Below, in pieces: positions 44,248 through 52,679 of a stretch of 64,000 nt of DNA. Source of the DNA: Neopusillimonas maritima (lineage in GTDB: Bacteria > Pseudomonadota > Gammaproteobacteria > Burkholderiales > Burkholderiaceae_B); assembly GCF_040930455.2 (NCBI RefSeq), contig NZ_CP170494.1; one strand, written 5' to 3'. Both the position numbers and the translations under genes were made by a program. Below the pieces are notes generated by a model that was not told where the DNA came from, ran no database searches, and saw nothing but the letters and a program-made list of their open reading frames with translations. Each line of letters starts with the position of its first letter. Within the stretch, counting starts at the first letter, position 1.

Positions 44248-44966
44248 CAACGGCACTGTCACTTCGAAACATAGAAAAATCATTTGGCGTTTTCAAAGCG
44301 CTCGGACCGGTTGATCTCGACCTCAACCCTAACGAAAGGCTGGGCATCATCGGCCCAAACGGCGCCGGCAAAACAACGTTAATTAACTGCATAACAGGTG
44401 TATTGAAACCAGACAACGGTACCGTTCACTTTATGGGTAAGGACATCAGCCACCTTCTGCCCCACGAGCGCGCGCGGCTGGGAATCGCCCGAAGCTTTCA
44501 GATTCCCCGGCCCTTTATTGGTATGTCAGTGCTTGAAAACCTGCTGGTTCCACTCGACTACAAGCATAACGTGCACAACAAAGAACAGCGCGCGCTTGAA
44601 CTGTTGCAATCAGTCGGTTTGCACAACCGCGCACAAGACCCATCGGGGTCTTTGTCGCAACTTGAACTCAGAAAGCTGGAACTGGCCCGCGCGCTGGCCA
44701 GTGACCCAAAGGTTCTAATTGCCGACGAAGCCATGGCCGGCCTGTCGGATACCGAAATTGATGAAGTACTGGACATTCTCATGAGGCTGAATGAGTCGGG
44801 TGTCGCTATTATTATGATTGAGCACATCATGCACGCCGTCATGCGATTCTCTCAACGCGTGGTGTGTTTTGATACCGGCCAATTAATTGCCGCGGGGACC
44901 GCCAACGAAATTGCAAATAACGAAATCGTTCAAAAGGTGTATTTCGGTGAACAGACTCATCATTGA
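44244..44966 (+). CDS. LIV-type ABC transporter ATPase (LivG-like), LysR regulon
   Basis: 240 residues. Walker A GPNGAGKTTLINCITG, signature-like SLSQLELRKLELARALA, Walker B VLIADEAMAGLSDTE and H-loop IEHIMHAV are present. As in the other two systems here the LivG signature is changed (LSQLE). ATG at 44244 overlaps the permease stop; upstream in-frame codons to 43926 are out of context inside the permease gene. Confidence 0.9.
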   Translation: MTTALSLRNIEKSFGVFKALGPVDLDLNPNERLGIIGPNGAGKTTLINCITGVLKPDNGTVHFMGKDISHLLPHERARLGIARSFQIPRPFIGMSVLENLLVPLDYKHNVHNKEQRALELLQSVGLHNRAQDPSGSLSQLELRKLELARALASDPKVLIADEAMAGLSDTEIDEVLDILMRLNESGVAIIMIEHIMHAVMRFSQRVVCFDTGQLIAAGTANEIANNEIVQKVYFGEQTHH

Positions 44967-45675
44967 AAACTTACATGCAGGCTATGGTGCCGTACCTGTT
45001 TTACACGATGTCTCTCTTGAGGTTAAGGAAGCCGAACTTGTGGCATTGCTGGGGACCAACGGTAACGGGAAAAGCACCCTGCTTAATTGCATTATGGGGT
45101 TTGTGAAGCCCACAAAAGGCCGCATTTTGCTTGAGTGGGACGGCAAAACAACCTCACTTACCGAATTGGAACCTTTCCAGATAGTCCGACAGGGTTTGTC
45201 GATTGTGCCTGAAGGGCGACGACTGGTCCCCAACCTTACAGTCGAAGACAACCTCAAACTGGCGGGAAGCAACCCAACAGTGCGCCGCCGTCTGGAAGAG
45301 AACCTGAGTTTCTGTTATTCAACCTTTCCCGTCTTGAAAGAGCGGCGTCGCCAGTTGGCGGGCAGTATGAGCGGTGGCCAGCAACAAATTCTTGCCATTG
45401 CCCGGTGCCTGATGACTTCGCCGAAAATCATTGTGATTGATGAACCGTCTGTTGGCTTGGCACCCATTATTGTTGGGCAGGTGATCGAAACCATTAAAAC
45501 CCTGCAACAGAACACCAACTTAACTATCTTAATGGCTGAACAAAGCTTTTTTCAGGCCATTAGCGTTGCCTCACGGGCTTACGCTCTGGCGCATGGCCGA
45601 ATCACGCGCCACTACGATGACGCAAGTGCGATTGACCATGATGATCTGCGGCGGGCGATGCTGGGGGCCACTTAA
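44947..45675 (+). CDS. LIV-type ABC transporter ATPase (LivF-like), LysR regulon
   Basis: 242 residues starting at GTG 44947, within the end of the LivG-like gene. Walker A is GTNGNGKSTL, followed by SIVPEGRRLVPNLTVEDNL, signature MSGGQQQILAIARCLM and Walker B IIVIDEPSVGLAP. The N-terminus NRLIIENLHAGYGAVPVLHDV is the normal LivF opening. The gene ends at the stop codon of the convergent CoA-transferase gene with no gap. Confidence 0.9.
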   Translation: MNRLIIENLHAGYGAVPVLHDVSLEVKEAELVALLGTNGNGKSTLLNCIMGFVKPTKGRILLEWDGKTTSLTELEPFQIVRQGLSIVPEGRRLVPNLTVEDNLKLAGSNPTVRRRLEENLSFCYSTFPVLKERRRQLAGSMSGGQQQILAIARCLMTSPKIIVIDEPSVGLAPIIVGQVIETIKTLQQNTNLTILMAEQSFFQAISVASRAYALAHGRITRHYDDASAIDHDDLRRAMLGAT

Positions 45676-46836
45676 CTATAAACCGCTTGGCTTTTGAGCC
45701 AAACGTTCGCGTAACGGTGCAACAATCTGTGCATTGTGCTCGCCCAGAATCGGGGGAGGGACAACGCTTTGCTCACGTTGACCGTTAAACGTCAAAGGCG
45801 TGCGTACCGTTTGAAATACTCCCATCTGCTCGTGACGCCCCTCCACAAGAATTCCCAGGTGCTTTGCCTGCGGGTCATTCAGCGCCTCACTGGTGTCATA
45901 CATGGGTGCATGCGGCACATCTTCCGCCTCCAATCGGCGACACCACTCCGGACGATCTTGCGTCGCAAAGATATCCGATAACACCTGAATCAGCGCCTCC
46001 TGGTTTTCAATACGTGCGTTTCGATCGCAAAACCGCGGATCATCGAACAAGTTCTCCCGCTGAATAGCGCGTGCCAGCCCCTGCCAGAACTTCTCGGGCG
46101 ACGACATGTGTAAGGCAATCCATTTTCCATCGCCACATTTCATTACGTAAGACTGCGAAACACTCGGGCGACTGTAAGGACCCATGACCTCGCCGGCAGA
46201 GTAATAATGCGTGAACGCATCCAAATTGAAATGGCACATGGCCTCAAGCATCGACACCTCGACTAACGCACCCTCACCCGTGCGACTGCGGTCGAACAAC
46301 GCCCCCATGATACCCATGGCCGCGTAGAAACCAGTCACTGCATCGGCAATCGCCGGCCCCACAACACGGGGGTTCTCGGGGTTAATAAGCAAACCCAAAA
46401 ACGCGCTTGCCGCCTGCGCAACAGAGTCGTAGGCAGGCCGGTTCGCAGCAGGCCCGGTTTGACCGAACCCACTTATTGCGCAGTACACCAGTTTTGGGTT
46501 TAGCGCACGCAACCGCGATTCGCCCACATTCAGGCGGTCTGCCGCACCGGGTCGAAAATTCTGGATATACACATCAGCACTAAGAACCAACTCATCAAGC
46601 ACTGCCAAATCTTCCGGCTCTTTCGTGTTCAAAGTGATGCTTTTTTTATTGCGGTTATACGTTTGGAAATGAGGGCTGTACAACCCTCCCTTGAACGCCC
46701 TGAACGGATCGCCATTACCGGGCTGCTCAACTTTAATCACTTCCGCACCCATGTCAGCCAACAGCATTCCTGCGGCCGGCCCTGTGATGAACGTTCCTTG
46801 ATCCAGGACACGAATTCCTTCCAAAACTTTCTTCAT
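45676..46836 (-). CDS. CaiB/BaiF (class III) CoA-transferase
   Basis: 386 residues. Family features are LEGIRVLDQGTFITGPAAGMLLADMGAEVIKVE (core GPAAGMLLADMGAEVIKVE), FQTYNRNKKSITLN, and GPAIADAVTGFYAAMG, whose Asp matches the catalytic Asp of formyl-CoA transferase. It moves CoA from one acid, often succinyl-CoA, to another. ATG at 46836 has GGAG upstream. It is the third gene of the dioxygenase operon. This places it after ring cleavage, probably activating the cleavage product. Confidence 0.9.
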   Translation of the reverse strand: MKKVLEGIRVLDQGTFITGPAAGMLLADMGAEVIKVEQPGNGDPFRAFKGGLYSPHFQTYNRNKKSITLNTKEPEDLAVLDELVLSADVYIQNFRPGAADRLNVGESRLRALNPKLVYCAISGFGQTGPAANRPAYDSVAQAASAFLGLLINPENPRVVGPAIADAVTGFYAAMGIMGALFDRSRTGEGALVEVSMLEAMCHFNLDAFTHYYSAGEVMGPYSRPSVSQSYVMKCGDGKWIALHMSSPEKFWQGLARAIQRENLFDDPRFCDRNARIENQEALIQVLSDIFATQDRPEWCRRLEAEDVPHAPMYDTSEALNDPQAKHLGILVEGRHEQMGVFQTVRTPLTFNGQREQSVVPPPILGEHNAQIVAPLRERLAQKPSGL

Positions 46837-46926
46837 TTTGATAGCTCCAGATAAAAGAAGCCCCTGGCCATACAAATAAGGCCATGCGTTGTTAAATGCG
46901 ATGCATCGGGAAAAGCTGCGTACTGA

Positions 46927-47733
46927 TTACTCTGATGGAACGAAGCCGGGAGGCGCTTCCCCTTCGTACACCACTTCACGTGTTGCCTGATAAGAAAGCG
47001 CGAAACCAATGGGTTTTTCAGCCTCCTCGACCAAATGACCAATCAGGCCCGCCGTGCGCGCAAGAATGGGCACGCCTTTCAAGGCAACCAACGGAAAGCC
47101 AATTCCAAGCAATACAGCGGGAATGGCTGCCGATACGTTTAGCATCAGGTGTTTGCCGACGATATCGGGGATCACTTTTTCAGCGGCCTCGGCTATCGCA
47201 ATGTACGTTGTGTCAGCTCCGGCCTGAGCGGCTACGTTGAAAAGCGCGCTCACACGTGGATCGCGTTTCTTATGCAAAGGGTGCCCATAACCTGGCAACG
47301 GACGACGCGCCTGGCGATATTCCCCAACAACTTGCCTGGCGGCTTCGGTATAGTCGGTGCTACCGGCAGCACGTTGACGAATTTCTTCCAGAAAATAGCC
47401 ACAACTTTCCGACGCCCCCAAAATCACGGAGCCACACCCCAGGATTCCGGCCGCAACCGCACCTTGCAACGCATCTGGCGCCGCAGCATATGTCATGCGA
47501 CTGGCCTGCACACTGGGCACCAAACCATGCTCGGCAATGGCCACCAGAGTTGCGTTCAACACCGCCGACTGCGTGGCGTCCGGCATTTTTCCCGTGACGA
47601 GCAAATGGAAATAATCGCCGAACGTCACCTGGCCAACCAACTCTTCTGTAAGATTTTTACCGCGAACCACGATGGTGTCTGGGTTCGACGCACAAATGGC
47701 AGTGCGCGGCGTGGTTTCCTTACCAATTTTCAT
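46927..47733 (-). CDS. Citryl-CoA lyase / citrate-synthase-like protein
   Basis: 268 residues, about the length of the citryl-CoA-lyase domain and far below citrate synthase (about 430). The conserved LPGYGHPLHKKRDPR (His151 matches the GHxxxKxxDPR His of citrate synthase) and RTAGLIGHLVEE are present. The first active-site His is replaced in GILGCGSVILGASE, as in ATP-citrate-lyase domains. The catalytic Asp position reads LMLNVSAAI, so Asp appears to be Ser201. It lies between the dioxygenase and CoA-transferase genes. A C-C lyase acting on a CoA ester from ring cleavage is the likely role; the real substrate is unknown. Confidence 0.8.
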   Translation of the reverse strand: MKIGKETTPRTAICASNPDTIVVRGKNLTEELVGQVTFGDYFHLLVTGKMPDATQSAVLNATLVAIAEHGLVPSVQASRMTYAAAPDALQGAVAAGILGCGSVILGASESCGYFLEEIRQRAAGSTDYTEAARQVVGEYRQARRPLPGYGHPLHKKRDPRVSALFNVAAQAGADTTYIAIAEAAEKVIPDIVGKHLMLNVSAAIPAVLLGIGFPLVALKGVPILARTAGLIGHLVEEAEKPIGFALSYQATREVVYEGEAPPGFVPSE

Positions 47734-47769
47734 AAGAGACCCTGATGTGAGTATTCCAAGGGATAAAAC

Positions 47770-48636
47770 CTACGCGTTGACAACGTCAAGCGGGGCGAGC
47801 TGGAAGTGGTACTCACAGGTATAGAAAGGAACGTCAACCTTTTCACCCGTAGGCGCAACACCCGGCTCATGCCGCACGAAATCGACAATCAAGCCCTCTT
47901 TAACGCCGAAAACCGTATCGGAATCAAGATAAGGCGAGTCTGATGGGAACAGATGCGTAACAATGGTTTTATGCCCCGGCGCCCGCACAATGAAATGCGT
48001 ATGCCCAGGGCGGTTAGGGTGGCGCCCCATGGCACGCAACATGTCGCCAACAGGGCCGTCGTCGGGGACGGGATAATAAAACGGTTTGATGGAACGGAAC
48101 CAGTACTTACCATCGTTCCCGGTGGTGAACGTGGCACGGCACAGCATTTCATCACTGCCAAGCTGCATGTCGTAATTGCCTTCCCCATCACCCGACCAGA
48201 CATCAAGCTCAACGCCTTCTATCGGCGAGCCATCTAACGATGTGACCTGGCCGGAGAAAAAACAAGGCTCTCCTTTAATCCCTTTTGCAATGTCGCTCCC
48301 CATGGGCAAGCGCGGTGCACCCTCCCAGTAATACGGCCCCAACACGGTTTGTTCGGTTGCACCCTCGGGCAGGCGATGGTTGATTGCGTCAACCAGAATA
48401 GAAACACCCAAAGTATCCGACAGCAGAATAAACTCTTGCCGTTTGTCGGTAGTAATTTGCCCGGTTTTAGTAAGAAACTGAATCGCGGCCATCCATTCTT
48501 CTTCAGTTAGTTGAACGTCGCGGATAAAATCATGCAAATGGCGAATCAACGAAACCATTACTGTGCCAAACCGCTCGTTTTCCGGATGCATTCTGTCGAG
48601 AACGTCTTGCGTAATGCTAAATTCCCGTGACGCCAT
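47770..48636 (-). CDS. Intradiol ring-cleavage dioxygenase (hydroxyquinol/catechol 1,2-dioxygenase type)
   Basis: 288 residues with the N-terminal helical dimerisation domain and the catalytic beta-sandwich. The Fe(III) ligands are Tyr in VLGPYYWEGAP (about 102-103), Tyr in IKPFYYPVPDDG (about 187) and two His in RPGHTHF (212 and 214). It splits an ortho-dihydroxy ring between the hydroxyls. The sequence does not separate hydroxyquinol from catechol as substrate. ATG at 48636 with GGGAG is preferred over the GTG three bases earlier. It is first in its operon, behind promoter module copy 2. Confidence 0.9.
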   Translation of the reverse strand: MASREFSITQDVLDRMHPENERFGTVMVSLIRHLHDFIRDVQLTEEEWMAAIQFLTKTGQITTDKRQEFILLSDTLGVSILVDAINHRLPEGATEQTVLGPYYWEGAPRLPMGSDIAKGIKGEPCFFSGQVTSLDGSPIEGVELDVWSGDGEGNYDMQLGSDEMLCRATFTTGNDGKYWFRSIKPFYYPVPDDGPVGDMLRAMGRHPNRPGHTHFIVRAPGHKTIVTHLFPSDSPYLDSDTVFGVKEGLIVDFVRHEPGVAPTGEKVDVPFYTCEYHFQLAPLDVVNA

Positions 48637-48702
48637 CACTGTCTCCCTGAATGAATAATGCGTTTTTCGCTAAAGCCACTTAGCTGCAGCTATTGTGAAA
48701 AC

Positions 48703-48769
48703 AGTTTACCGTTCGCACCTCATGAATAAAAATGAAGTTTTCGATTAAAAATCAATCGACACCATCGAT
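48703..48769 (-). promoter_or_regulatory. LysR-type promoter module, copy 2 (dioxygenase operon)
   Basis: On the minus strand: ATCGA-N5-TCGAT (48755-48769), 12 bases, the same 22-base block as copy 1 (48721-48742), 11 bases, GTAAACT (48703-48709). It drives transcription toward the dioxygenase gene, whose ATG is 67 bases beyond. The spacing of every part equals that of copy 1, so both should answer to the same LysR protein. Confidence 0.8.
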
Positions 48770-48852
48770 AAATGACTGGGTAGCTTAGAATGGCCTCTTG
48801 CGCGAAACGCAATTCAGCCAACCCTATTGAACACAACACATAGCGATATTGA

Positions 48853-51474
48853 ATGAGCAATATTGAGCACGCTTCGCACACCCCCATGATGCAGCAATAC
48901 CTGCGTCTTAAAGAAGAAGCCGGACAACATCTTCTGTTCTATCGCATGGGCGATTTTTATGAAATGTTCTATGAAGATGCCGAGCGCGCGGCGCGGCTGC
49001 TGAATCTCACCCTGACCAAACGCGGCACCTCGAATGGTGCACCCATTCCCATGGCGGGAGTTCCTTTCCACTCAATGGAAGGCTATCTGGCACGTTTGGT
49101 CGCCTTGGGCGAATCGGTGGCCATTTGCGAGCAAATCGGCGACCCCGCCGCAAGCAAAGGACCTGTCGAACGCAAGATTGTGCGTATTGTGACGCCCGGA
49201 ACCCTTACTGATGAAGCCCTGCTGCCCGCCAAAAGCGACCGGCTCATCGCCGCCGCCTGGATATTGCGACAGCGACGCACCGAAACCGCGGGTATCGCCT
49301 GGATGAACCTGGCCAACGGAAATTTTTGCGTGACCCAGTGCGAGCCCGACATGCTGGACACCGAATTGCATCGGATTGCCCCGGCCGAACTGGTTTGCCC
49401 CGAAAGCCAACGGATTAACCTGCTGGAAGGCGTTGCGATCAGCACCTTGCCCGACTGGCATTTCGACAGCGACAATGCACGCAATACCCTGCAAAATCAC
49501 TTCAGCATCGACTCTTTGAGCAGCTTCGACCTGTCGGACTGGCCGGCCGGAACCTGCGCGGCCGGTGCCCTGCTTTACTACGTTCAACGCACGCAAAGTC
49601 AGGCATTGCCACACATTCAAACCTTGCGCACCGACCGGTCAAGTCAATACGTTGTGCTGGATCCGGTGACCCGTAAAAACCTGGAAATTACGCAAACGCT
49701 GGCCGGTGAGGCATCGCCCACCCTGTTCTCGATTCTTGACCATTGCCAAACTCCCATGGGTAGCCGCCTGTTGCGACATTGGCTCCACCATCCGTTGCGC
49801 GACAACGAAGAGGTCGCTCAGCGCCAGCGCCTCGTACAGTGTTTTTTATTACCGAATGAAAATGAAGATCCATGGAATGCATCGCCGGCGCTGGACGCAT
49901 TGCGCCAACAACTGAACGCACTGCCCGACATAGAACGCATTGCGACACGCATTGCACTGCGCTCGGTACGGCCACGCGAACTGGCCAGCCTGCGAGACGC
50001 GCTTGATACCTTGCCCGGGCTCATTGAAATGCTCACTACGCGATTCAACCCGGACCCTGCCATTGAAATGCATGCACAGGCCCTCACGCTGCCCGGCGCC
50101 CTGCCCAACCTGCTGCACAACGCCATCGCGCAGGAACCGGCGCTGCTGGTGAGGGATGGTGGTGTCTTGGCCAATGGCTACGATGAAGAGCTGGACACGC
50201 TGCGCACCCTGGCCACGGACAGCGGCGACTATTTAATGCAGCTTGAAGCGCGCGAACGAGAGCGCACCGGCATTGCCAATTTGAAAGTGGAATACAACCG
50301 CGTACACGGCTTTTTTATTGAAGTCAGCAAGGGGCAAACGGATAAGGTACCAGCCGATTACCGGCGGCGCCAAACACTGAAGAATGCCGAACGCTATATC
50401 ACGCCCGAATTGAAGAGCTGGGAAGAGAAAGTGTTGTCGGCCAAAGACCGCAGCCTGGCGCGTGAAAAACAATTATTCGAAGCACTTCTAGACGAGTTGT
50501 CCAGTAGCACGAAGGCCCTGTCTTTGTGCGCTTCCACCCTGGCGCAAATCGACGCGTTAGCGGCGTTGGCCGAACACGCCCGCAACAATGATTGGGTTGC
50601 CCCGATACTCACCGACGATCACGAAATCGTAATTGAACAAGGCCGCCACCCTGTGGTGGAACGCAGCATCGAGCAATTCACACCCAACGATTGCACGTTG
50701 AACAGCGACCAAAGCATGCTGATGATTACGGGCCCCAACATGGGGGGCAAGTCAACCTACATGCGTCAGATCGCGCTGATTGCCCTACTGGCACGAACAG
50801 GCAGTTTCGTGCCGGCCGAGTCAGCCCGTATCGGACAAATCGACAGGATATTCACGCGCATCGGTGCCGCAGACGACCTGGCTGGCGGGCGCTCCACCTT
50901 CATGATGGAAATGACTGAGGCGGCCGCCATTCTGGCGGCAAGTACGCCGGCCAGCCTGGTGCTGATGGACGAAATCGGCAGGGGTACCTCAACGTACGAC
51001 GGGCTGGCCCTGGCCTGGGCGATTGCCCACCGCTTGTTAACCCACAACCACGCGCTTACGCTATTTGCCACACACTACTTCGAAATGACGCGGCTGGCCG
51101 ATACGTTGCCTGCAGCGCATAATGTCCACTTGGCTGCCGCAGAATCCGGCACGGGCATCGTCTTCCTGCACGAGGTACGACCCGGGCCGGCAAGCCGCAG
51201 TTACGGTATTCAGGTTGCGCAACGCGCCGGCATTCCGCCCGCCGTGATTCGTCACGCCGGGAAAACACTGGCCCAGTTGGAAAAGAACAGCGGCCATACG
51301 CCTCAACTGGATTTGTTCAGCGCCCCGGCCGGCAACACCGAACCCGACCCCACCGACCCATCGATTGATGCCGCCTTAACGCTGTATGAGAACCTCAGCG
51401 GCATCGACCCCGACAACCTGACGCCCAAAGAGGCGTTGGAAACGCTTTATCGGCTCAGACAAGACATTTCCTGA
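48853..51474 (+). CDS. mutS: DNA mismatch repair protein MutS
   Basis: 873 residues, complete. The mismatch-binding Phe-x-Glu is in GDFYEMFYEDAERAARLL near residue 35. The ATPase domain has GPNMGGKSTYMRQIALIALL, quoted by its core GPNMGGKST, then DEIGRGTSTYDGLALAWA and TLFATHYFEMT. It recognises base mismatches and recruits MutL. The start is ATG at 48853, preceded by a weak Shine-Dalgarno sequence. It is divergent from the dioxygenase operon and is not thought to belong to that regulon; roxA follows after 7 bases. Confidence 0.98.
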   Translation: MSNIEHASHTPMMQQYLRLKEEAGQHLLFYRMGDFYEMFYEDAERAARLLNLTLTKRGTSNGAPIPMAGVPFHSMEGYLARLVALGESVAICEQIGDPAASKGPVERKIVRIVTPGTLTDEALLPAKSDRLIAAAWILRQRRTETAGIAWMNLANGNFCVTQCEPDMLDTELHRIAPAELVCPESQRINLLEGVAISTLPDWHFDSDNARNTLQNHFSIDSLSSFDLSDWPAGTCAAGALLYYVQRTQSQALPHIQTLRTDRSSQYVVLDPVTRKNLEITQTLAGEASPTLFSILDHCQTPMGSRLLRHWLHHPLRDNEEVAQRQRLVQCFLLPNENEDPWNASPALDALRQQLNALPDIERIATRIALRSVRPRELASLRDALDTLPGLIEMLTTRFNPDPAIEMHAQALTLPGALPNLLHNAIAQEPALLVRDGGVLANGYDEELDTLRTLATDSGDYLMQLEARERERTGIANLKVEYNRVHGFFIEVSKGQTDKVPADYRRRQTLKNAERYITPELKSWEEKVLSAKDRSLAREKQLFEALLDELSSSTKALSLCASTLAQIDALAALAEHARNNDWVAPILTDDHEIVIEQGRHPVVERSIEQFTPNDCTLNSDQSMLMITGPNMGGKSTYMRQIALIALLARTGSFVPAESARIGQIDRIFTRIGAADDLAGGRSTFMMEMTEAAAILAASTPASLVLMDEIGRGTSTYDGLALAWAIAHRLLTHNHALTLFATHYFEMTRLADTLPAAHNVHLAAAESGTGIVFLHEVRPGPASRSYGIQVAQRAGIPPAVIRHAGKTLAQLEKNSGHTPQLDLFSAPAGNTEPDPTDPSIDAALTLYENLSGIDPDNLTPKEALETLYRLRQDIS

Positions 51475-51481
51475 AAAACAC

Positions 51482-52666
51482 ATGATTGATATCCATACTC
51501 CCTGCGCGCTGCTGGGCGGCCTGACGCCACACGAATTCATGCGCGACTACTGGCAACGAAAGCCGCTGCTCATCCGTCAGGCTTTGCCGAATTTCCGCCC
51601 AACGCTCACCATCAACGACATTCGCCAACTCGTGCGCCGCGAAGAGGTGGAGTCGCGGCTGATCTGGAAAGACCAGAACGGCTGGCAGATGAAACAAGGG
51701 CCGCTGCATCGCCTGCCCTCGCAAAAGCGACCTGACTGGACCGTTCTGGCCCAGAACGTGGATGCCCACGACGACGCGGTGGCCGCTTTAATGCATCAGT
51801 TCCGCTTCATTCCCGACGCACGGCTGGATGACGTCATGATCAGCATTGCGGGCGACGGCGGTGGTGTTGGGCCGCATTTCGACAGCTACGACGTTTTTCT
51901 CCTGCAAGGCGTAGGCAAACGACGCTGGCAAATCAGTCAGCAAAAGAATTTAAGTCTTGAGCCTGATTTACCATTGAAAATACTGTCACACTTCGAGCCG
52001 GAACAAACGTGGGTGCTGGAACCGGGCGACATGCTTTATTTGCCCCCGCATGTTGCCCACGATGGTGTCGCTGAAGGAAATTGCATGACACTGTCCATTG
52101 GCTTCAGGGCGCCCACCCAGGCAGCACTGGCTTGTGGGCTATTGGAAGCGGCAAGTGACCAGATTATGGCGCGGCTGGGGAACACCAGTGGCCTGTATGG
52201 AGACCCTCCTTTACCGGGTCCCAAACTGAATGGAACCTACAAGGACAAAGGCGCGGCGGCTACGTCGGCTCCAGCCCAAATACCCGATGCCCTTATTAAA
52301 GAAACGCTGGCCGTTGCCGAGAAAATTCAATTTAATGAAGCGCTGGCAGGACGTTTCCTGGGACAATGGCTCAGCGAACCCTCAAGAGCCGCCGCTTTTG
52401 AAACCAATCTGGACGGCGATATCGATTTATTCGATGAACCACCGGCAACCGGCACCCTGGTTTTGGATCGGTGCACCCGCCTTCTGTACAGGGGCTCATA
52501 TGCGTTCATTAACGGTGAAGTCGCTGCGATAAAAGCAAGCACCCCAATCAAGATGCTAGCCGATCAACGCCGGTTAGACTGTAGTGCACTAAAAAAAATG
52601 AGCCCCGACGTACGGGACTCATTACAAGCCTGGCTGGAAGACGGTTGGCTTCATTACCAACCGTAA
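51482..52666 (+). CDS. roxA: Ribosomal protein L16 arginine hydroxylase-type cupin (RoxA/YcfD)
   Basis: 394 residues, JmjC-like Fe(II)/2-oxoglutarate oxygenase of the YcfD family. LGGLTPHEFMRDYWQRKPLLIRQ is the family start; the iron site is GPHFDSYDVFLLQG (His-x-Asp) with the distal His in LPPHVAHDG. The C-terminal winged part is typical of YcfD. E. coli YcfD hydroxylates L16 Arg81; the same substrate is inferred. It is coupled to mutS, 7 bases upstream. A perfect hairpin ACGGTTGG/CCAACCGT (52641-52664) overlaps its stop codon. Confidence 0.9.
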   Translation: MIDIHTPCALLGGLTPHEFMRDYWQRKPLLIRQALPNFRPTLTINDIRQLVRREEVESRLIWKDQNGWQMKQGPLHRLPSQKRPDWTVLAQNVDAHDDAVAALMHQFRFIPDARLDDVMISIAGDGGGVGPHFDSYDVFLLQGVGKRRWQISQQKNLSLEPDLPLKILSHFEPEQTWVLEPGDMLYLPPHVAHDGVAEGNCMTLSIGFRAPTQAALACGLLEAASDQIMARLGNTSGLYGDPPLPGPKLNGTYKDKGAAATSAPAQIPDALIKETLAVAEKIQFNEALAGRFLGQWLSEPSRAAAFETNLDGDIDLFDEPPATGTLVLDRCTRLLYRGSYAFINGEVAAIKASTPIKMLADQRRLDCSALKKMSPDVRDSLQAWLEDGWLHYQP

Positions 52667-52679
52667 ACCGGCATTGTTT

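Noticed and set aside
52641..52664. Hairpin ACGGTTGG/CCAACCGT at the end of roxA as a terminator
   Set aside because: The stem is perfect but overlaps the stop codon, and the T-run is about 12 bases away, so it was noted in the roxA entry rather than called.
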